Positions 33,814 through 43,163 of a stretch of 64,000 nucleotides of DNA are shown in pieces. Each line of letters begins with the position of its first letter. Position 1 is the stretch's first letter. Location: NCBI RefSeq assembly GCF_004345425.1, contig NZ_SLVP01000002.1:1103747-1167746 (forward strand), in the 5' to 3' direction. The position numbers and the translations under genes are program-made. The notes under the pieces are model-generated. The model ran no database searches. It worked only from the letters and a program-made list of their open reading frames with translations, and had not been told where the DNA came from. The stretch comes from Paenibacillus sp. BK033 (GTDB lineage Bacteria > Bacillota > Bacilli > Paenibacillales > Paenibacillaceae).

Positions 33814-35037
33814 CTATTTTACAAAGCCGAAGCCCAGAATCGTAAATTTCCTGCTCTCATGCCCGGCAGCCATTCTGATTTCCACCGTATGCTCCCTAGA
33901 GACTTGTTCCCGATACAAGATAACGGCATGGCATCGTGTCCAGTTGACGGCATGAGACTCCGCTGCCTTCGCAAGCTTTCCGTCGACCCAAATATCGGCG
34001 TTTCCGAAATCGTCGCTGCCGGAATTTTTATAGATGAGAAGCAGGCTTTTGCTATGAAGCGTCATCTTAAAGCTATCGCTTCCGGATTCCGATGCATGCA
34101 TCCAGTTGTAAGGGAACTGAGGCGTGCCGTATGGATGGTCGTCCATCTCCGCGAACTGCAGTTCGGAATCGGCCGCGGAGAAGCTGCCTTCCGTAATCTC
34201 TGCCACGCCAATGCCATTGTACCGATCCAGCAATTGAACATCCGCAAAGTCGCTGCCGTAGACCGGGGGTTGATCTAGGTTGATATCCTCTTGATGCGGT
34301 TCGCAGCGATCGGTTTCGGCGAAGAGCCAACACAAACAATCGGCCATAATGCGATGCCCGGCGTTGGTTGGATGATAGATATCGCTAAAAAATTGCTTCT
34401 TGGATATGACATGGCCTTCTTCTTTTGACTTGTAAAACTGCTCCGTTACCGCGTCCTTCACGCTTACCATGGGTAATCCGTAATGCCGGCCGATGGGAGC
34501 AAGCCGATCCTGCAAATTCCAATCGTTCTCGAACACGCTGAAGAGCAGAACGACGGCAGGAGCATTGTCGGCGGCCAATGCTTTCCTTACGAGACTTTCG
34601 TAGCAAATTCCTTTCGTCTCGTCGTCGGCGTCATTGACGGCAAATTCGACGATGACGATATCCGGCTCAACCGCTCCGTCTCTTCGAATATCCCGCTCGT
34701 AGCGAATCATGCCCAGCTCGGAGGACGTACCGCCAACGCCTGCCTTAATAAAGCGGATATGCGGGCCCCCTTCTCTTCCAAACCTTTCCTTGAAGCCGGC
34801 ATACGTCCGGTAAGCGTAGCAGTCCAGATGAAGCGGATCCGCTCCCGCCCCATGAGTGACAGACCCGCCAATGAAAGCAATCGTAACGTCCTCGCCTCTC
34901 TTGGCTTTCTCTATGGCGGCTTTCAATCGCTTGTTGTTGCCTAACTCAAGCAAGGATTTAGCGATCATTTCGCGATAAGCCTCCGAGCGTATATCCACGT
35001 GCTCCTCTGAATCTCTTAAGAATTGCTCCTCCGTCAT
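33814..35037 (-). CDS. Cytoplasmic SGNH/GDSL-type carbohydrate esterase candidate
   Basis: A 407-residue hydrolase without signal peptide. The N-terminal SGNH domain (about 45-235) shows the four blocks: Ser in GGSVTHG, Gly in GVGGTSSELG, Asn in FAVNDAD and Asp/His in DIYHPTNAGH. A C-terminal beta-rich domain (about 260-407) follows, similar in layout to accessory domains of acetylxylan esterases. Lying directly behind a GH10 xylanase gene, it probably removes acetyl groups from imported xylo-oligosaccharides (inference). AAAGGAG precedes the ATG; a strong terminator follows. Confidence 0.85.
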   Translation of the reverse strand: MTEEQFLRDSEEHVDIRSEAYREMIAKSLLELGNNKRLKAAIEKAKRGEDVTIAFIGGSVTHGAGADPLHLDCYAYRTYAGFKERFGREGGPHIRFIKAGVGGTSSELGMIRYERDIRRDGAVEPDIVIVEFAVNDADDETKGICYESLVRKALAADNAPAVVLLFSVFENDWNLQDRLAPIGRHYGLPMVSVKDAVTEQFYKSKEEGHVISKKQFFSDIYHPTNAGHRIMADCLCWLFAETDRCEPHQEDINLDQPPVYGSDFADVQLLDRYNGIGVAEITEGSFSAADSELQFAEMDDHPYGTPQFPYNWMHASESGSDSFKMTLHSKSLLLIYKNSGSDDFGNADIWVDGKLAKAAESHAVNWTRCHAVILYREQVSREHTVEIRMAAGHESRKFTILGFGFVK

Positions 35038-35112
35038 CGTTAATCTCCTTTCGTCGTACGATTTAATAGTATTACAGCTTCAATCGGTCTTCCAGCGCAT
35101 CAACCTGTCCTT

Positions 35113-36381
35113 TTACCGATCGGCATTGCTTCCTCCCACGATCGCCCAGAAAGCGGGCTTTGCATGCAGCTGCTTGTCAAAGAGCAGCGGCGCTTCCGTC
35201 CGAGCGACAGGAAATGTGCTTAGCCAAGTATGATCGTCAGCGATCCCCCAGAACACAACAGCGCTGACCAATCCTGCATTCGACTTTAACGCTTCAAATA
35301 GCTCCTTGTAGCGCTGTGCCTGCTTTTGCAAAATATCTTCCGGCACGGCAGCTCCGTAATCGGTCCGGTCGTTCCAGTTATAGACGCTCATATCCAGCTC
35401 GGTAATCTGGTTATCGAGCCCCAGCTCCTTGAATTTTTTCATCGAATCCATAATGTTCATCACGGACGGGCTATAAATGCTGATGTGGGTCTGATGACCG
35501 ACGCCGTCGATCGGAACGCCTTTATCGAGCATCTCCTTCACGAGATCGTACAATCGGTCCCGCTTCCTCGGATCATCCGTTCCGTAATCGTTAATGTACA
35601 GTTTAATCCCGGGGCCGCCAGCTTCTCTTGCGGCCCGGAAGGCAGTCGCAATGTAGTCGGTGCCCGTAATGTTGTACCAATTGCTGCTTCGCATGCCATC
35701 CGGATCCGCAGGCTCAATCACTTCGTTCACGACATCCCAATATTTAATGTCATCCTTGTAACGGCCAACAATAGCCCGGATATGAGCATCCAGCCGGTCC
35801 AGCAGCAGCTTCTTGTTGGCTTCCCGCTTCTTGGCATCGGTCTCATCCGCCATCGGTTTGCCGTCAGCGTCCCGGAAGAACCAGTCCGGCACCTGGCTGT
35901 GCCATACAAGCGTATGGAAACGTATAGCCATGTGATTCGCCTTGGCGAAGGCGACAATCCGATCCGCCTGATCCCAATTGAATTGCCCCTCTGCCGGCTG
36001 GATGGAAGCCGGCTTCATAGCATTTTCGGCTACGAGCATATTCACTTGCTTCTTCAAAAGTTCTGCCGATAATCCATTCGTCTGGTTGGGCTCAAGGGCA
36101 GCTCCGATGGCAAAATCATTCTCGAAGGTCTCCGCGAGCGACGGGATATCCAGCTGTACGGAGGGCGCGACGGCCTCCGCCGTCTGCTTCGGCGGCTCCG
36201 TGCTGTTCTCCGACGGCTCTTGCGGAGCAGCGGATACGGGCAGAGCCGTTGTTTGAACGTTGGCGGCAGTGGTCTGACCGGGTTCTCCGGACTTGTTCAG
36301 TATCAGCATCATGATGACGACAACGAGGAGTACCGCCGAGAGAATAATAGTGAAAAAGGCTTTATTGCGTATACGAAGCAT
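35113..36381 (-). CDS. Membrane-tethered GH10 endo-xylanase
   Basis: A 422-residue enzyme that hydrolyses xylan backbone bonds. It has an uncleaved-looking signal anchor (about residues 8-30), a Pro/Ser/Thr/Gln linker to about residue 75 and a complete GH10 barrel: acid/base Glu in WDVVNEVI, nucleophile Glu in ITELDMSV, and HTLVWHSQVPDWFF and VGHQTHI substrate segments. No carbohydrate-binding module or cell-wall anchor is present, so the enzyme should stay at the outer membrane face. The ribosome site is weak (GCGGGT). A terminator of the upstream permease operon lies in the 146-bp gap. Confidence 0.92.
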   Translation of the reverse strand: MLRIRNKAFFTIILSAVLLVVVIMMLILNKSGEPGQTTAANVQTTALPVSAAPQEPSENSTEPPKQTAEAVAPSVQLDIPSLAETFENDFAIGAALEPNQTNGLSAELLKKQVNMLVAENAMKPASIQPAEGQFNWDQADRIVAFAKANHMAIRFHTLVWHSQVPDWFFRDADGKPMADETDAKKREANKKLLLDRLDAHIRAIVGRYKDDIKYWDVVNEVIEPADPDGMRSSNWYNITGTDYIATAFRAAREAGGPGIKLYINDYGTDDPRKRDRLYDLVKEMLDKGVPIDGVGHQTHISIYSPSVMNIMDSMKKFKELGLDNQITELDMSVYNWNDRTDYGAAVPEDILQKQAQRYKELFEALKSNAGLVSAVVFWGIADDHTWLSTFPVARTEAPLLFDKQLHAKPAFWAIVGGSNADR

Positions 36382-36403
36382 AGGAAACCCGCTTTCTCGT
36401 GAA

Positions 36404-36458
36404 ATAAAAAAACCTCTATCCCGGCCTCTCGAGGATGAGCGACCGCGATATAGAGGTT
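36404..36458 (-). terminator. Terminator of the long import cluster
   Basis: The stem AACCTCTA/TAGAGGTT with a 32-base loop is followed by a U-rich tract on the minus strand, 70 bases past the permease stop. It separates the import cluster from the GH10-SGNH pair. Confidence 0.72.
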
Positions 36459-36527
36459 GGTTTTAGCGCCAGATCGAATGGGGGCACTCGACTGACACCG
36501 AAATATACATGTCATCATTTCATTGTT

Positions 36528-37469
36528 TTAACCGACAAGTCCTGTCCGCTCGATGCTCTCAACGAAGTAGCGCTGCACGAACAGATATAACACGATAAGA
36601 GGCAGAATCGCCAGCAGAATTCCCGTATCCTGCACCATGCTCAAGTAGAACGGATCCTTGGCGGAAGCGTCATTGCCAAGAATAATAGAAAGATTATAAG
36701 GCAAGGACGACAGCTGCGTTGACATCACGTTGCTCGAGGTGAGATAGGTTGTCGTAAAGAAGCTGTCGTTCCACTGCCAGACGAACGAGAAGAGCAGTAC
36801 CGTAATAATGGAGGGAATCGCGTTAGGCAGCATAATACGCAGGAAGGTCTGACCAACGCCGGCCCCGTCCATGTAAGCAGCTTCTTCGACCTCCCGCGGA
36901 ATTCCCCGGAAGAACTGCCGGAAGATAAAGATATATAATCCGGCTTTCAGGGAATTGGCCGTTATGGAGGTTAGGATAAACGGCCAATACGAATTCAGCA
37001 AATTGACGGTTTTTCCCGTAAGGAGAGGAATAAGCCCCATTAAGCTGAAATCCTTCAAATTCAAGTACATCGGAATAAGTATCGTTGTCGGCGGGACCAT
37101 GATCGTCAGAATGACGCCCGCAAACAGCAGGTTGCTGCCCCTGAATTTCAATCTTGCGAAGGCATAGCCGGCCAGCGCGCACGATATAGCGGTCAGAATC
37201 GTGGTTGTTGCCGACAGCGAGAACGTATTCAGAAGCGTCTTCCAGTAATCCATGATGGAAATCGCATTCTTGAAGTTCTCGAGCGAATAATGCTCGGGAA
37301 TCCATACCACAATGGGCGAATAGAGATCCGTTTTGGCTTTTACCGCGGTCGATATCTTCTGAATAATCGGATACAGAATAACGAATGAAAGTCCGGCAAT
37401 CAGCACTAGTCTTACGAAGGACCAGATCCAGCGCTTCCAGCTTTCAAACGATAACAATCGGGCCATCAT
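36528..37469 (-). CDS. CUT1 sugar ABC permease (MalG type), second pair
   Basis: Permease of about 314 residues with six predicted helices and the docking loop VEEAAYMDGAGVGQTFLRI near residue 215; the C-terminus FVESIERTGLVG is family-typical. The start is uncertain: ATG at 37469 (adopted), TTG at 37472 or GTG at 37481 share the site AGAGGG. It pairs with the following permease in a unit that also includes the DUF5696 lipoprotein. No ATPase gene is nearby. Confidence 0.86.
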   Translation of the reverse strand: MMARLLSFESWKRWIWSFVRLVLIAGLSFVILYPIIQKISTAVKAKTDLYSPIVVWIPEHYSLENFKNAISIMDYWKTLLNTFSLSATTTILTAISCALAGYAFARLKFRGSNLLFAGVILTIMVPPTTILIPMYLNLKDFSLMGLIPLLTGKTVNLLNSYWPFILTSITANSLKAGLYIFIFRQFFRGIPREVEEAAYMDGAGVGQTFLRIMLPNAIPSIITVLLFSFVWQWNDSFFTTTYLTSSNVMSTQLSSLPYNLSIILGNDASAKDPFYLSMVQDTGILLAILPLIVLYLFVQRYFVESIERTGLVG

Positions 37470-37488
37470 CAATGAGCTCACCCTCTTT

Positions 37489-38403
37489 CTATTCTTGGTA
37501 GAAGACCTTCTTCGAAACGATATAGGAGCTGATGAGCAGGATCAGCATAATGGACACGAAATACAGCCATGCCATTGCCGAGCTAAGACCGAAATCAAAG
37601 TTGGTAAAGCCCGTCTCCTTGATTAAATCCGTCATCCCGTTTCTTGAGAAGGAGTCAATAATGGTATATATCATATTCACGAGAATAAGCGGGCTGACCA
37701 TCGGAAAAGTAATCTTCCAGAACGCCTCGTAGCCGGTTGCCCCTTCCATCTTGGAAGCCTCGTACAGCTGAGGGGAGATGGTCTGAATGCCGGCAAGGAA
37801 AATCAGAATCTGCACGCCGGATTGACTGACGATCTGGTAGATTCGCTCCACGGCGCCGGTCAAATAATTAACGACGCTTTCGCTGACGCCCGCATCCATC
37901 ATAAGCCCTGCCAGCTCGTAGGCTCCTAAAGCGTGAATGGCGCCGCCCGAGCCCTGGTTCTGGTCATTAACGGCTTGCACGAGACTGGAGGTTTCCAGCG
38001 TCATGATCACCCCGGAGGCCAGAATGACCGGCAGGAAGAAGATCGAGCGGGCAATCGAGCGACCGATAAACTTCTGATTAAGGAGTACGGCCAGGAACAA
38101 GCTGAAAATGACGATCAGAGGCACGTTAACCACCATGTTGAGAATAGCCTCGGTCAAGGTCCGGTTAAAGCTGGTATTCACGGTTAAAGCGTTGATATAG
38201 TTCTCGAATCCAATATAGCTGATTTTAATTCCGGATGAATTGGCCTCGATCTTGCTGAGACTATAACGGAAAGAGTTGACCAGCGGAATGATAAAGAACA
38301 AGATAAACCCCAGCAGCCAAGGCAAAACAAATAGAAAGCCTAACAGCGCCTTTTGCTCCGCATAGGTTCGTTGCTTCATGCCGAGCTTTGCTATCCGTTT
38401 CAA
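37489..38403 (-). CDS. CUT1 sugar ABC permease (MalF type), second pair
   Basis: Permease of 304 residues with six predicted helices and the docking loop QLYEASKMEGATGYEAFWKI near residue 215. The TTG start at 38403 overlaps the TGA of the DUF5696 gene (TTGA) with GGTGG 9 bases ahead, which argues for translational coupling; ATG at 38379 is the alternative. The loop between helices 3 and 4 (residues about 120-165) is longer than usual, with a Gly-rich GSGGAIHALG stretch. Confidence 0.85.
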   Translation of the reverse strand: MKRIAKLGMKQRTYAEQKALLGFLFVLPWLLGFILFFIIPLVNSFRYSLSKIEANSSGIKISYIGFENYINALTVNTSFNRTLTEAILNMVVNVPLIVIFSLFLAVLLNQKFIGRSIARSIFFLPVILASGVIMTLETSSLVQAVNDQNQGSGGAIHALGAYELAGLMMDAGVSESVVNYLTGAVERIYQIVSQSGVQILIFLAGIQTISPQLYEASKMEGATGYEAFWKITFPMVSPLILVNMIYTIIDSFSRNGMTDLIKETGFTNFDFGLSSAMAWLYFVSIMLILLISSYIVSKKVFYQE

Positions 38404-40949
38404 GATTGGTCACCACCCGTTTTGTAGCTTTCGGCTTCAATGATCTGGCCGTCAACAGTCACCTGAGCAAGGTTATAATTGACGATGACATACATGCCGT
38501 TTCCGTATACGGTCTTGTACACGCCGTCCTGCAGCTTCTCGTGTCCGGTAATCGGCTGATTTCGAACATTTTTCAGTACCTTGTTTACTTCCTGGTACAT
38601 GCCTGCGGCCTTATCCATCCACAGCTTATAGTTCACGGCGTATAGTTCGTTGTGATCCGTGTCCTTGACGGAATAGTTTGGTTCATAAATCCATTCGAAA
38701 TAAACATTAGAGCCAAATTCCAAGCACTTCAGAATGTATTGCCTGTCATTCGTATAGTTGGAAAGATTATATGGCGCACCCGTGTATTCCACATTCCCGC
38801 GAATCACCATCTGATAGAACGGAATTTGCTCGTCCTCCAGCTTGAAGCCGCTATTGCCCATCGGAGCATTCGTAAGATCAGACAGGTACGGAAGCGCGTA
38901 GGCGTTGCCGCCATTGCCCATCACCTGCAGCTTCTCACCCTGCAGCTTCGCCATCGCTGCTTTGGAAATCTCCTCGGATTCCGTCCTGTCGATCTGGTTA
39001 TGCTTCCTGTAATCACTGTTTAGCTGATCGGCAAGATCCCTGACCGAAATGCCCTTCGCTTGAAACGCGTTCATGCCCTTCAAGGTAGAATCCACAAAGC
39101 TCTCAACAAGCCGAGGCGAAACGATATAAGAGGGAGACTTGGAAATATCGCGCCGGTTCAAGGCCAAATCCGCCGGATACAGCGCTGCCGGATCCCCTCT
39201 CAGCGTTCGCGATGCGGATTTGGATTCATTGAAATCCGCGCCGGAATTCGCTGTTAAAAACGCCACGTCCGGAAAAAGCGTAACACCGCTGTCCGCTGCA
39301 AAAGTGGCCAAGTCCTTCAGCCCTTTGCTTCCGCCGATTTCCCCGTCTACCGAAATCGATTTGGGCACTTTATGATCAAGCCCTCCGTTAAACCATCCGG
39401 CATATTTCAATTTGATATTATGAATATCCAGCTGCTTCATTTCATTGATAATAGCCTTGGCTTCCTTGAAGGTTGTCAGTGTCTCCAGCGCGCGGTACGG
39501 AATGCCCATAAAATGCTTCTTATCCGAAATGCTTCCGTCCAGCTGGAGATAGAACGGGATATTATCCTCGTCCTCCGCTTTCTCCACAGGAAGAGCCTTG
39601 TTATTTACCAAGTACTCTTTGTAGTAGCTCGCCATGCCTTGATAGCTGGCATCCTTTCCGCTCAAGAAGGCATACCGGACAACAAAATCGGACTTCATCG
39701 GATTTTCCTGAAACTTCGGAAGGGAACGCTGCTGGCCGTTCGCATCCAGCGTTACCTGGCCTTTATTGATAACGTTAAAGCTAGGGTAAACATAGTTATA
39801 GCTGTTGAGCCTGCCGCTTATATCCGCGTTAATCGTTGCAACAGACTCCCCTTCCTCAATAATGCCGAGAAAAGCGCTGTTCTCGCGGATGATGCCGAAG
39901 ACCGGAAGTCTCACCGCTTCTTCTCTTGCCGCGTCTTCCGTTCTGGCCATTGTGTTGTCTTGGCCATAAACGAGCTGCTGATACGATGGATAGCGGGTCT
40001 TGCCGCTGTTAAAGCGAATAAGCGCGCCCGATCCGTCCGGAACAAGCATCGTGCCCTTGTCCGCTGTTCCGCCCGCCCCAAAGAAATTGAGAAAGGAGAC
40101 GCTGTTTACCGGATACTCTTCAGGGTAATGGATGCCCGCCACCGGAACAGCTGCAACAAGACTGTTGCCGTCCAAGGTGTACTGGATGGTCGCTTCGAAT
40201 ATTCTCGGGGCTATTTTCTCCTGGGAGAAATGCAGCTCCTCCATATCCTTCTTCAGATCTTCCTCCGTATAACCGGCGGTTTCAAGGGACTTCAGCGCCC
40301 GGTCCAGCTGCAGCCCGTTTAACGCGCTGTCGTTCCGCTCATAGGCCGTCTGTTCCTTATTTTCTTTATAAGCAATCTTCAACGCGCGCTGTCCGGTTTT
40401 ATCCAGCTTCTTGTTTAAAGCCTCAAAGCGCTCTTTGCTCATCATCTTCGGCATATCTTCCAGCGTTTTCTCCACCTTGCCGAATTGATAGGTAACGCTA
40501 AGCCCATTCGGGAGCTTCTCCATGCTAATCTGTTTATTCGCAACGCTGTCCGTATAGGAATTAATCGAGTTGAGCTGACCGAAATCATTGTAGAAATCCA
40601 GCTTAATCTGGGACGATAATAAATCCTTGTTCACGCCGGCGGCAATGGTGTCTTCGCTGCTCCCCGGCGGGTTGCTGCGCCAAACGGCTCCGCTTTGCTT
40701 ATTAAGAACGGCTATGGCGCCCGTCTGATCATCGGCGAATAAGCGGAGCTGATCATTCTCGGCAACCCCCTTCATGTCAGCAATTAGGGGATCCGTGAAG
40801 GATGCGCTCAAAGCCTTTCCCTGCGTGAATGTCATCGCGGCCTGATCAGCTTCTCCCGCCTGCTTGCCCGAAGCGGAATCCGAGCATCCGGCAAGCAGGA
40901 TCCCAACCAGAGCGCATGCGGTCAGCATGGCCATTCTGGCTTTATTCAT
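38400..40949 (-). CDS. DUF5696 lipoprotein
   Basis: An 849-residue surface lipoprotein (lipobox LLAGC near residue 22) of the DUF5696 family, which occurs in Paenibacillus sugar-import loci and has no assigned reaction. A beta-rich N-terminal half (about 60-450, with LRLFADDQTGAIAVLNKQSG and MLVPDGSGALIRFNSGKTRY) precedes a region that looks like a TIM barrel (about 460-780, with LKYAGWFNGGLDH, FPDVAFL and VMGNGGNAYALPYLSDLTNAP), reminiscent of glycoside hydrolases. Enzyme activity is only a possibility. It is translationally coupled to the next permease gene, so it probably works with that importer at the cell surface. Confidence 0.82.
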   Translation of the reverse strand: MNKARMAMLTACALVGILLAGCSDSASGKQAGEADQAAMTFTQGKALSASFTDPLIADMKGVAENDQLRLFADDQTGAIAVLNKQSGAVWRSNPPGSSEDTIAAGVNKDLLSSQIKLDFYNDFGQLNSINSYTDSVANKQISMEKLPNGLSVTYQFGKVEKTLEDMPKMMSKERFEALNKKLDKTGQRALKIAYKENKEQTAYERNDSALNGLQLDRALKSLETAGYTEEDLKKDMEELHFSQEKIAPRIFEATIQYTLDGNSLVAAVPVAGIHYPEEYPVNSVSFLNFFGAGGTADKGTMLVPDGSGALIRFNSGKTRYPSYQQLVYGQDNTMARTEDAAREEAVRLPVFGIIRENSAFLGIIEEGESVATINADISGRLNSYNYVYPSFNVINKGQVTLDANGQQRSLPKFQENPMKSDFVVRYAFLSGKDASYQGMASYYKEYLVNNKALPVEKAEDEDNIPFYLQLDGSISDKKHFMGIPYRALETLTTFKEAKAIINEMKQLDIHNIKLKYAGWFNGGLDHKVPKSISVDGEIGGSKGLKDLATFAADSGVTLFPDVAFLTANSGADFNESKSASRTLRGDPAALYPADLALNRRDISKSPSYIVSPRLVESFVDSTLKGMNAFQAKGISVRDLADQLNSDYRKHNQIDRTESEEISKAAMAKLQGEKLQVMGNGGNAYALPYLSDLTNAPMGNSGFKLEDEQIPFYQMVIRGNVEYTGAPYNLSNYTNDRQYILKCLEFGSNVYFEWIYEPNYSVKDTDHNELYAVNYKLWMDKAAGMYQEVNKVLKNVRNQPITGHEKLQDGVYKTVYGNGMYVIVNYNLAQVTVDGQIIEAESYKTGGDQS

Positions 40950-40966
40950 CTTCTTGCCCCCTTAAA

Positions 40967-40987
40967 ATGAATGGTGAAGCCATTCAT
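40967..40987 (-). other. Hairpin upstream of the DUF5696 gene
   Basis: Perfect 8-bp stem ATGAATGG/CCATTCAT with a 5-base loop, followed on the minus strand by UUUUAAGGGGG, 18 bases before the DUF5696 ATG. It may be an intercistronic processing or attenuation element; the U tract is short. Confidence 0.5.
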
Positions 40988-41069
40988 GCTTCGTAAGCAC
41001 CGGCAAAAGAATGGCCTCGCAATTAGCCGTTTACCGGCAATCGTGGAGATTCTTGCTTCGAAAGCGCCG

Positions 41070-41705
41070 CTAGCGCCTGAGTACGATTTCTTGGTGTATG
41101 ACCTGCACAAACGCAACCATCTGCTGAATCAAACTAAAGAACAATAAACATAAGAAAGCCATAAATGCCATTGCCGCAATGGTGAGAATGATGGTTCCGA
41201 TGGTCTTTGACGGCGAATATTGCTGTACCGTCATATTGCCGACAAACAGCAGGTAGGCGCACCAGAGCACCGACACATTATTGAAGAAATGGTAGAAGGA
41301 CACCTCATCCAGCGAAATGAGGTTACTCAATCCTATCCACGGAAATTGAATAACGAGAAGCGGTACTAACGCAAAGCAAGTCGAGGTGAAAATATCGGCA
41401 AATTTGCCTTCCCCGTCCATTAAGGTAGTCAGCGACCAATTGGCTATGCACCAGAACAAGACGGGCACAACCACGTACAAGCTCTCCATCAGGCTGTTTA
41501 TGCTGTCCGGATAAACAATGTTGACGAGAAATCCGCTGTACTGCGTCTGCATAATCTTCATGATAATCAGCAGGAACAAAATCGCGAAGGAAATGATCAG
41601 GTTCAGCTTCCGGCTGCGTTCATATTTCAATTCCCAGAAGCCGTTGAAGGGATGCAAAATCAGATATAACGGATATTTATACAGCTCTCTGTTTAATGAA
41701 GGCAA
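41070..41705 (-). CDS. YIP1-family membrane protein
   Basis: A 211-residue integral membrane protein of the YIP1 family with about five hydrophobic helices (around 35-52, 78-98, 110-130, 140-160, 170-195). Bacterial members have no assigned function. The TTG start at 41705 has GAGGAGG 8 bases upstream and overlaps the end of the NHL/TPR gene by 29 bases, so both are translated together. Its repeated partnership with NHL/TPR and DUF5696 proteins inside a sugar-import cluster suggests a structural or assembly role at the membrane (inference). Confidence 0.8.
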   Translation of the reverse strand: MPSLNRELYKYPLYLILHPFNGFWELKYERSRKLNLIISFAILFLLIIMKIMQTQYSGFLVNIVYPDSINSLMESLYVVVPVLFWCIANWSLTTLMDGEGKFADIFTSTCFALVPLLVIQFPWIGLSNLISLDEVSFYHFFNNVSVLWCAYLLFVGNMTVQQYSPSKTIGTIILTIAAMAFMAFLCLLFFSLIQQMVAFVQVIHQEIVLRR

Positions 41706-43149
41706 CCTTTTTTCCTCCTCTCCATTTCCGGTATCTGCTTATTCCAAACCAACAAACAAGGAGTAACAGTAACCCTGACATAATGCCGGGGAAATACTCG
41801 CGGAGCACTTCCTTCCGATAAAGCAGGAAGGCCTTGGAATATCCTTTTTGGTCCATGCTTTTCTTGAAATATTTCATGGCTTCGCGATAATCGCCTTGAC
41901 GAAGCAGGGCTTTGCCAATCCCCGCATAGGCAAATTCCAGATTGGCGTTCATGCTGATGGTCTCTTGGTACAAGGTAAAGGCTTTATCCTCGTCGCCATC
42001 GTAATAAGCTCTGACAGCGTCGTTTAGCGTGCGGCCGTATTCGGTCGACTGGAAGACGGTAATCTCGCCAAGCGCTTTATCCAGTACGAGGAATTCGTCG
42101 CCAAGCCGCTCAATGGCTACCGGCGTATTGAATTGTCCTAATTGATTACCCAGCCCGCCAAACACGTACAGCAAATGGCCGTCTCCGTCATAGGTGAAAA
42201 TTCTTCCCCGCTTGCCGTCAAGTATGGAGTACATCTCGCTGTCGCCAACATCGATATCGATCAGTCGGGATGGTCCGGTTGCGTTCGTGTAACGGATATC
42301 GCCTTCGGGGGCAAAGTAGCCTTCCCGCCGCAATATGTCGTTGCCCTGGGCGTTCAGCTTTTTGACATTCCCGCTGTCCTGTCCGTTCGTGGCGTAAATA
42401 AAGCCTTCCCGGTCAATGTCCAGATTGGTGAACTCCGTTGGCGTAAACATAACCATCTGGCTGCGCTGCGCTTTGGTCGACAGCATCTTCCATAAATAAT
42501 CCGTTGGATTAAAGGAGACCCGGTTCGCGCCAACAAACGAAGTAAACGTGCCGTCCGGACTAAATTCCATAAAGCCGTCATAAACGCCGGTGGACATGAC
42601 ATAAACCCGCTGCGCCTTATCGACAACAACCCGTACCGGCTGAAAATCAAATTTCTCGGACAGCATATCCGATTTGGGCGCCTCGATAACTTTTACCAGA
42701 TTGCCGTTCCGATCCAGTTGAACAATCCGTTTATTGCCGGTGTCCGCGATCACAAGCTGTTTGGCGTCGGTTACGAACAGCCCCTGGGGATTATTGAAGG
42801 TCTCCTCTTTGCCGTCTCGGACAAACGAGCTGACCGTCCGTACCGGATGAAATTTGTCGTCCAGCACAACAACCCGGTTGTTGCCCGAATCAAGAACATA
42901 GATTTGTTGATCCTCGGTTACTTGGAAGTCGCTTGGCTCTTTAAAAGCGCCCGCCCCCATGCTTTCCCCGTTCCACAAAACGTTTGCCTGATACGCTGCC
43001 GGTGCCGCGGTCGTTAGCCCCCAATAAGAATAATTATAGGATTCTGCCCCGTCCGCAGCCTGAACCCTTGTGCCGCCTGCGCCTACGCCTATGCCCAAAA
43101 GAAAAGTTAAGGCAAGGAGGAGGTATATGTTTTTCTGTATTCGCAACAT
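41677..43149 (-). CDS. NHL-repeat/TPR protein with C-terminal membrane anchor
   Basis: A 490-residue exported protein. A signal peptide (about 1-32) precedes an NHL-type beta-propeller (about 60-375; recurring units such as IYVLDSGNNRVVVLD, LVIADTGNKRIVQLD, IYATNGQDSGNVKKL), two TPR-like helical repeats (about 385-445, FAYAGIGKALLRQGDYREAMKYFKKS) and a C-terminal membrane helix (about 455-472) with a short basic cytoplasmic tail. The topology puts propeller and TPR outside the cell. No catalytic motif is evident; a protein- or glycan-binding scaffold is likely. It sits between a permease gene and the overlapping YIP1 gene. Confidence 0.82.
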   Translation of the reverse strand: MLRIQKNIYLLLALTFLLGIGVGAGGTRVQAADGAESYNYSYWGLTTAAPAAYQANVLWNGESMGAGAFKEPSDFQVTEDQQIYVLDSGNNRVVVLDDKFHPVRTVSSFVRDGKEETFNNPQGLFVTDAKQLVIADTGNKRIVQLDRNGNLVKVIEAPKSDMLSEKFDFQPVRVVVDKAQRVYVMSTGVYDGFMEFSPDGTFTSFVGANRVSFNPTDYLWKMLSTKAQRSQMVMFTPTEFTNLDIDREGFIYATNGQDSGNVKKLNAQGNDILRREGYFAPEGDIRYTNATGPSRLIDIDVGDSEMYSILDGKRGRIFTYDGDGHLLYVFGGLGNQLGQFNTPVAIERLGDEFLVLDKALGEITVFQSTEYGRTLNDAVRAYYDGDEDKAFTLYQETISMNANLEFAYAGIGKALLRQGDYREAMKYFKKSMDQKGYSKAFLLYRKEVLREYFPGIMSGLLLLLVCWFGISRYRKWRGGKKVAFIKQRAV

Positions 43150-43163
43150 GCTTTGGCTCCCTT

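Noticed and set aside
39372-40322. 316-codon plus-strand frame inside the DUF5696 gene, and a similar 338-codon frame at 62206-63222
   Set aside because: Both are shadows of well-supported minus-strand genes and show no recognisable domain.
41677-41705. Possible frameshift joining the NHL/TPR and YIP1 genes
   Set aside because: Both proteins are complete with their own features and the second has a strong ribosome site, so a genuine overlap is more likely.
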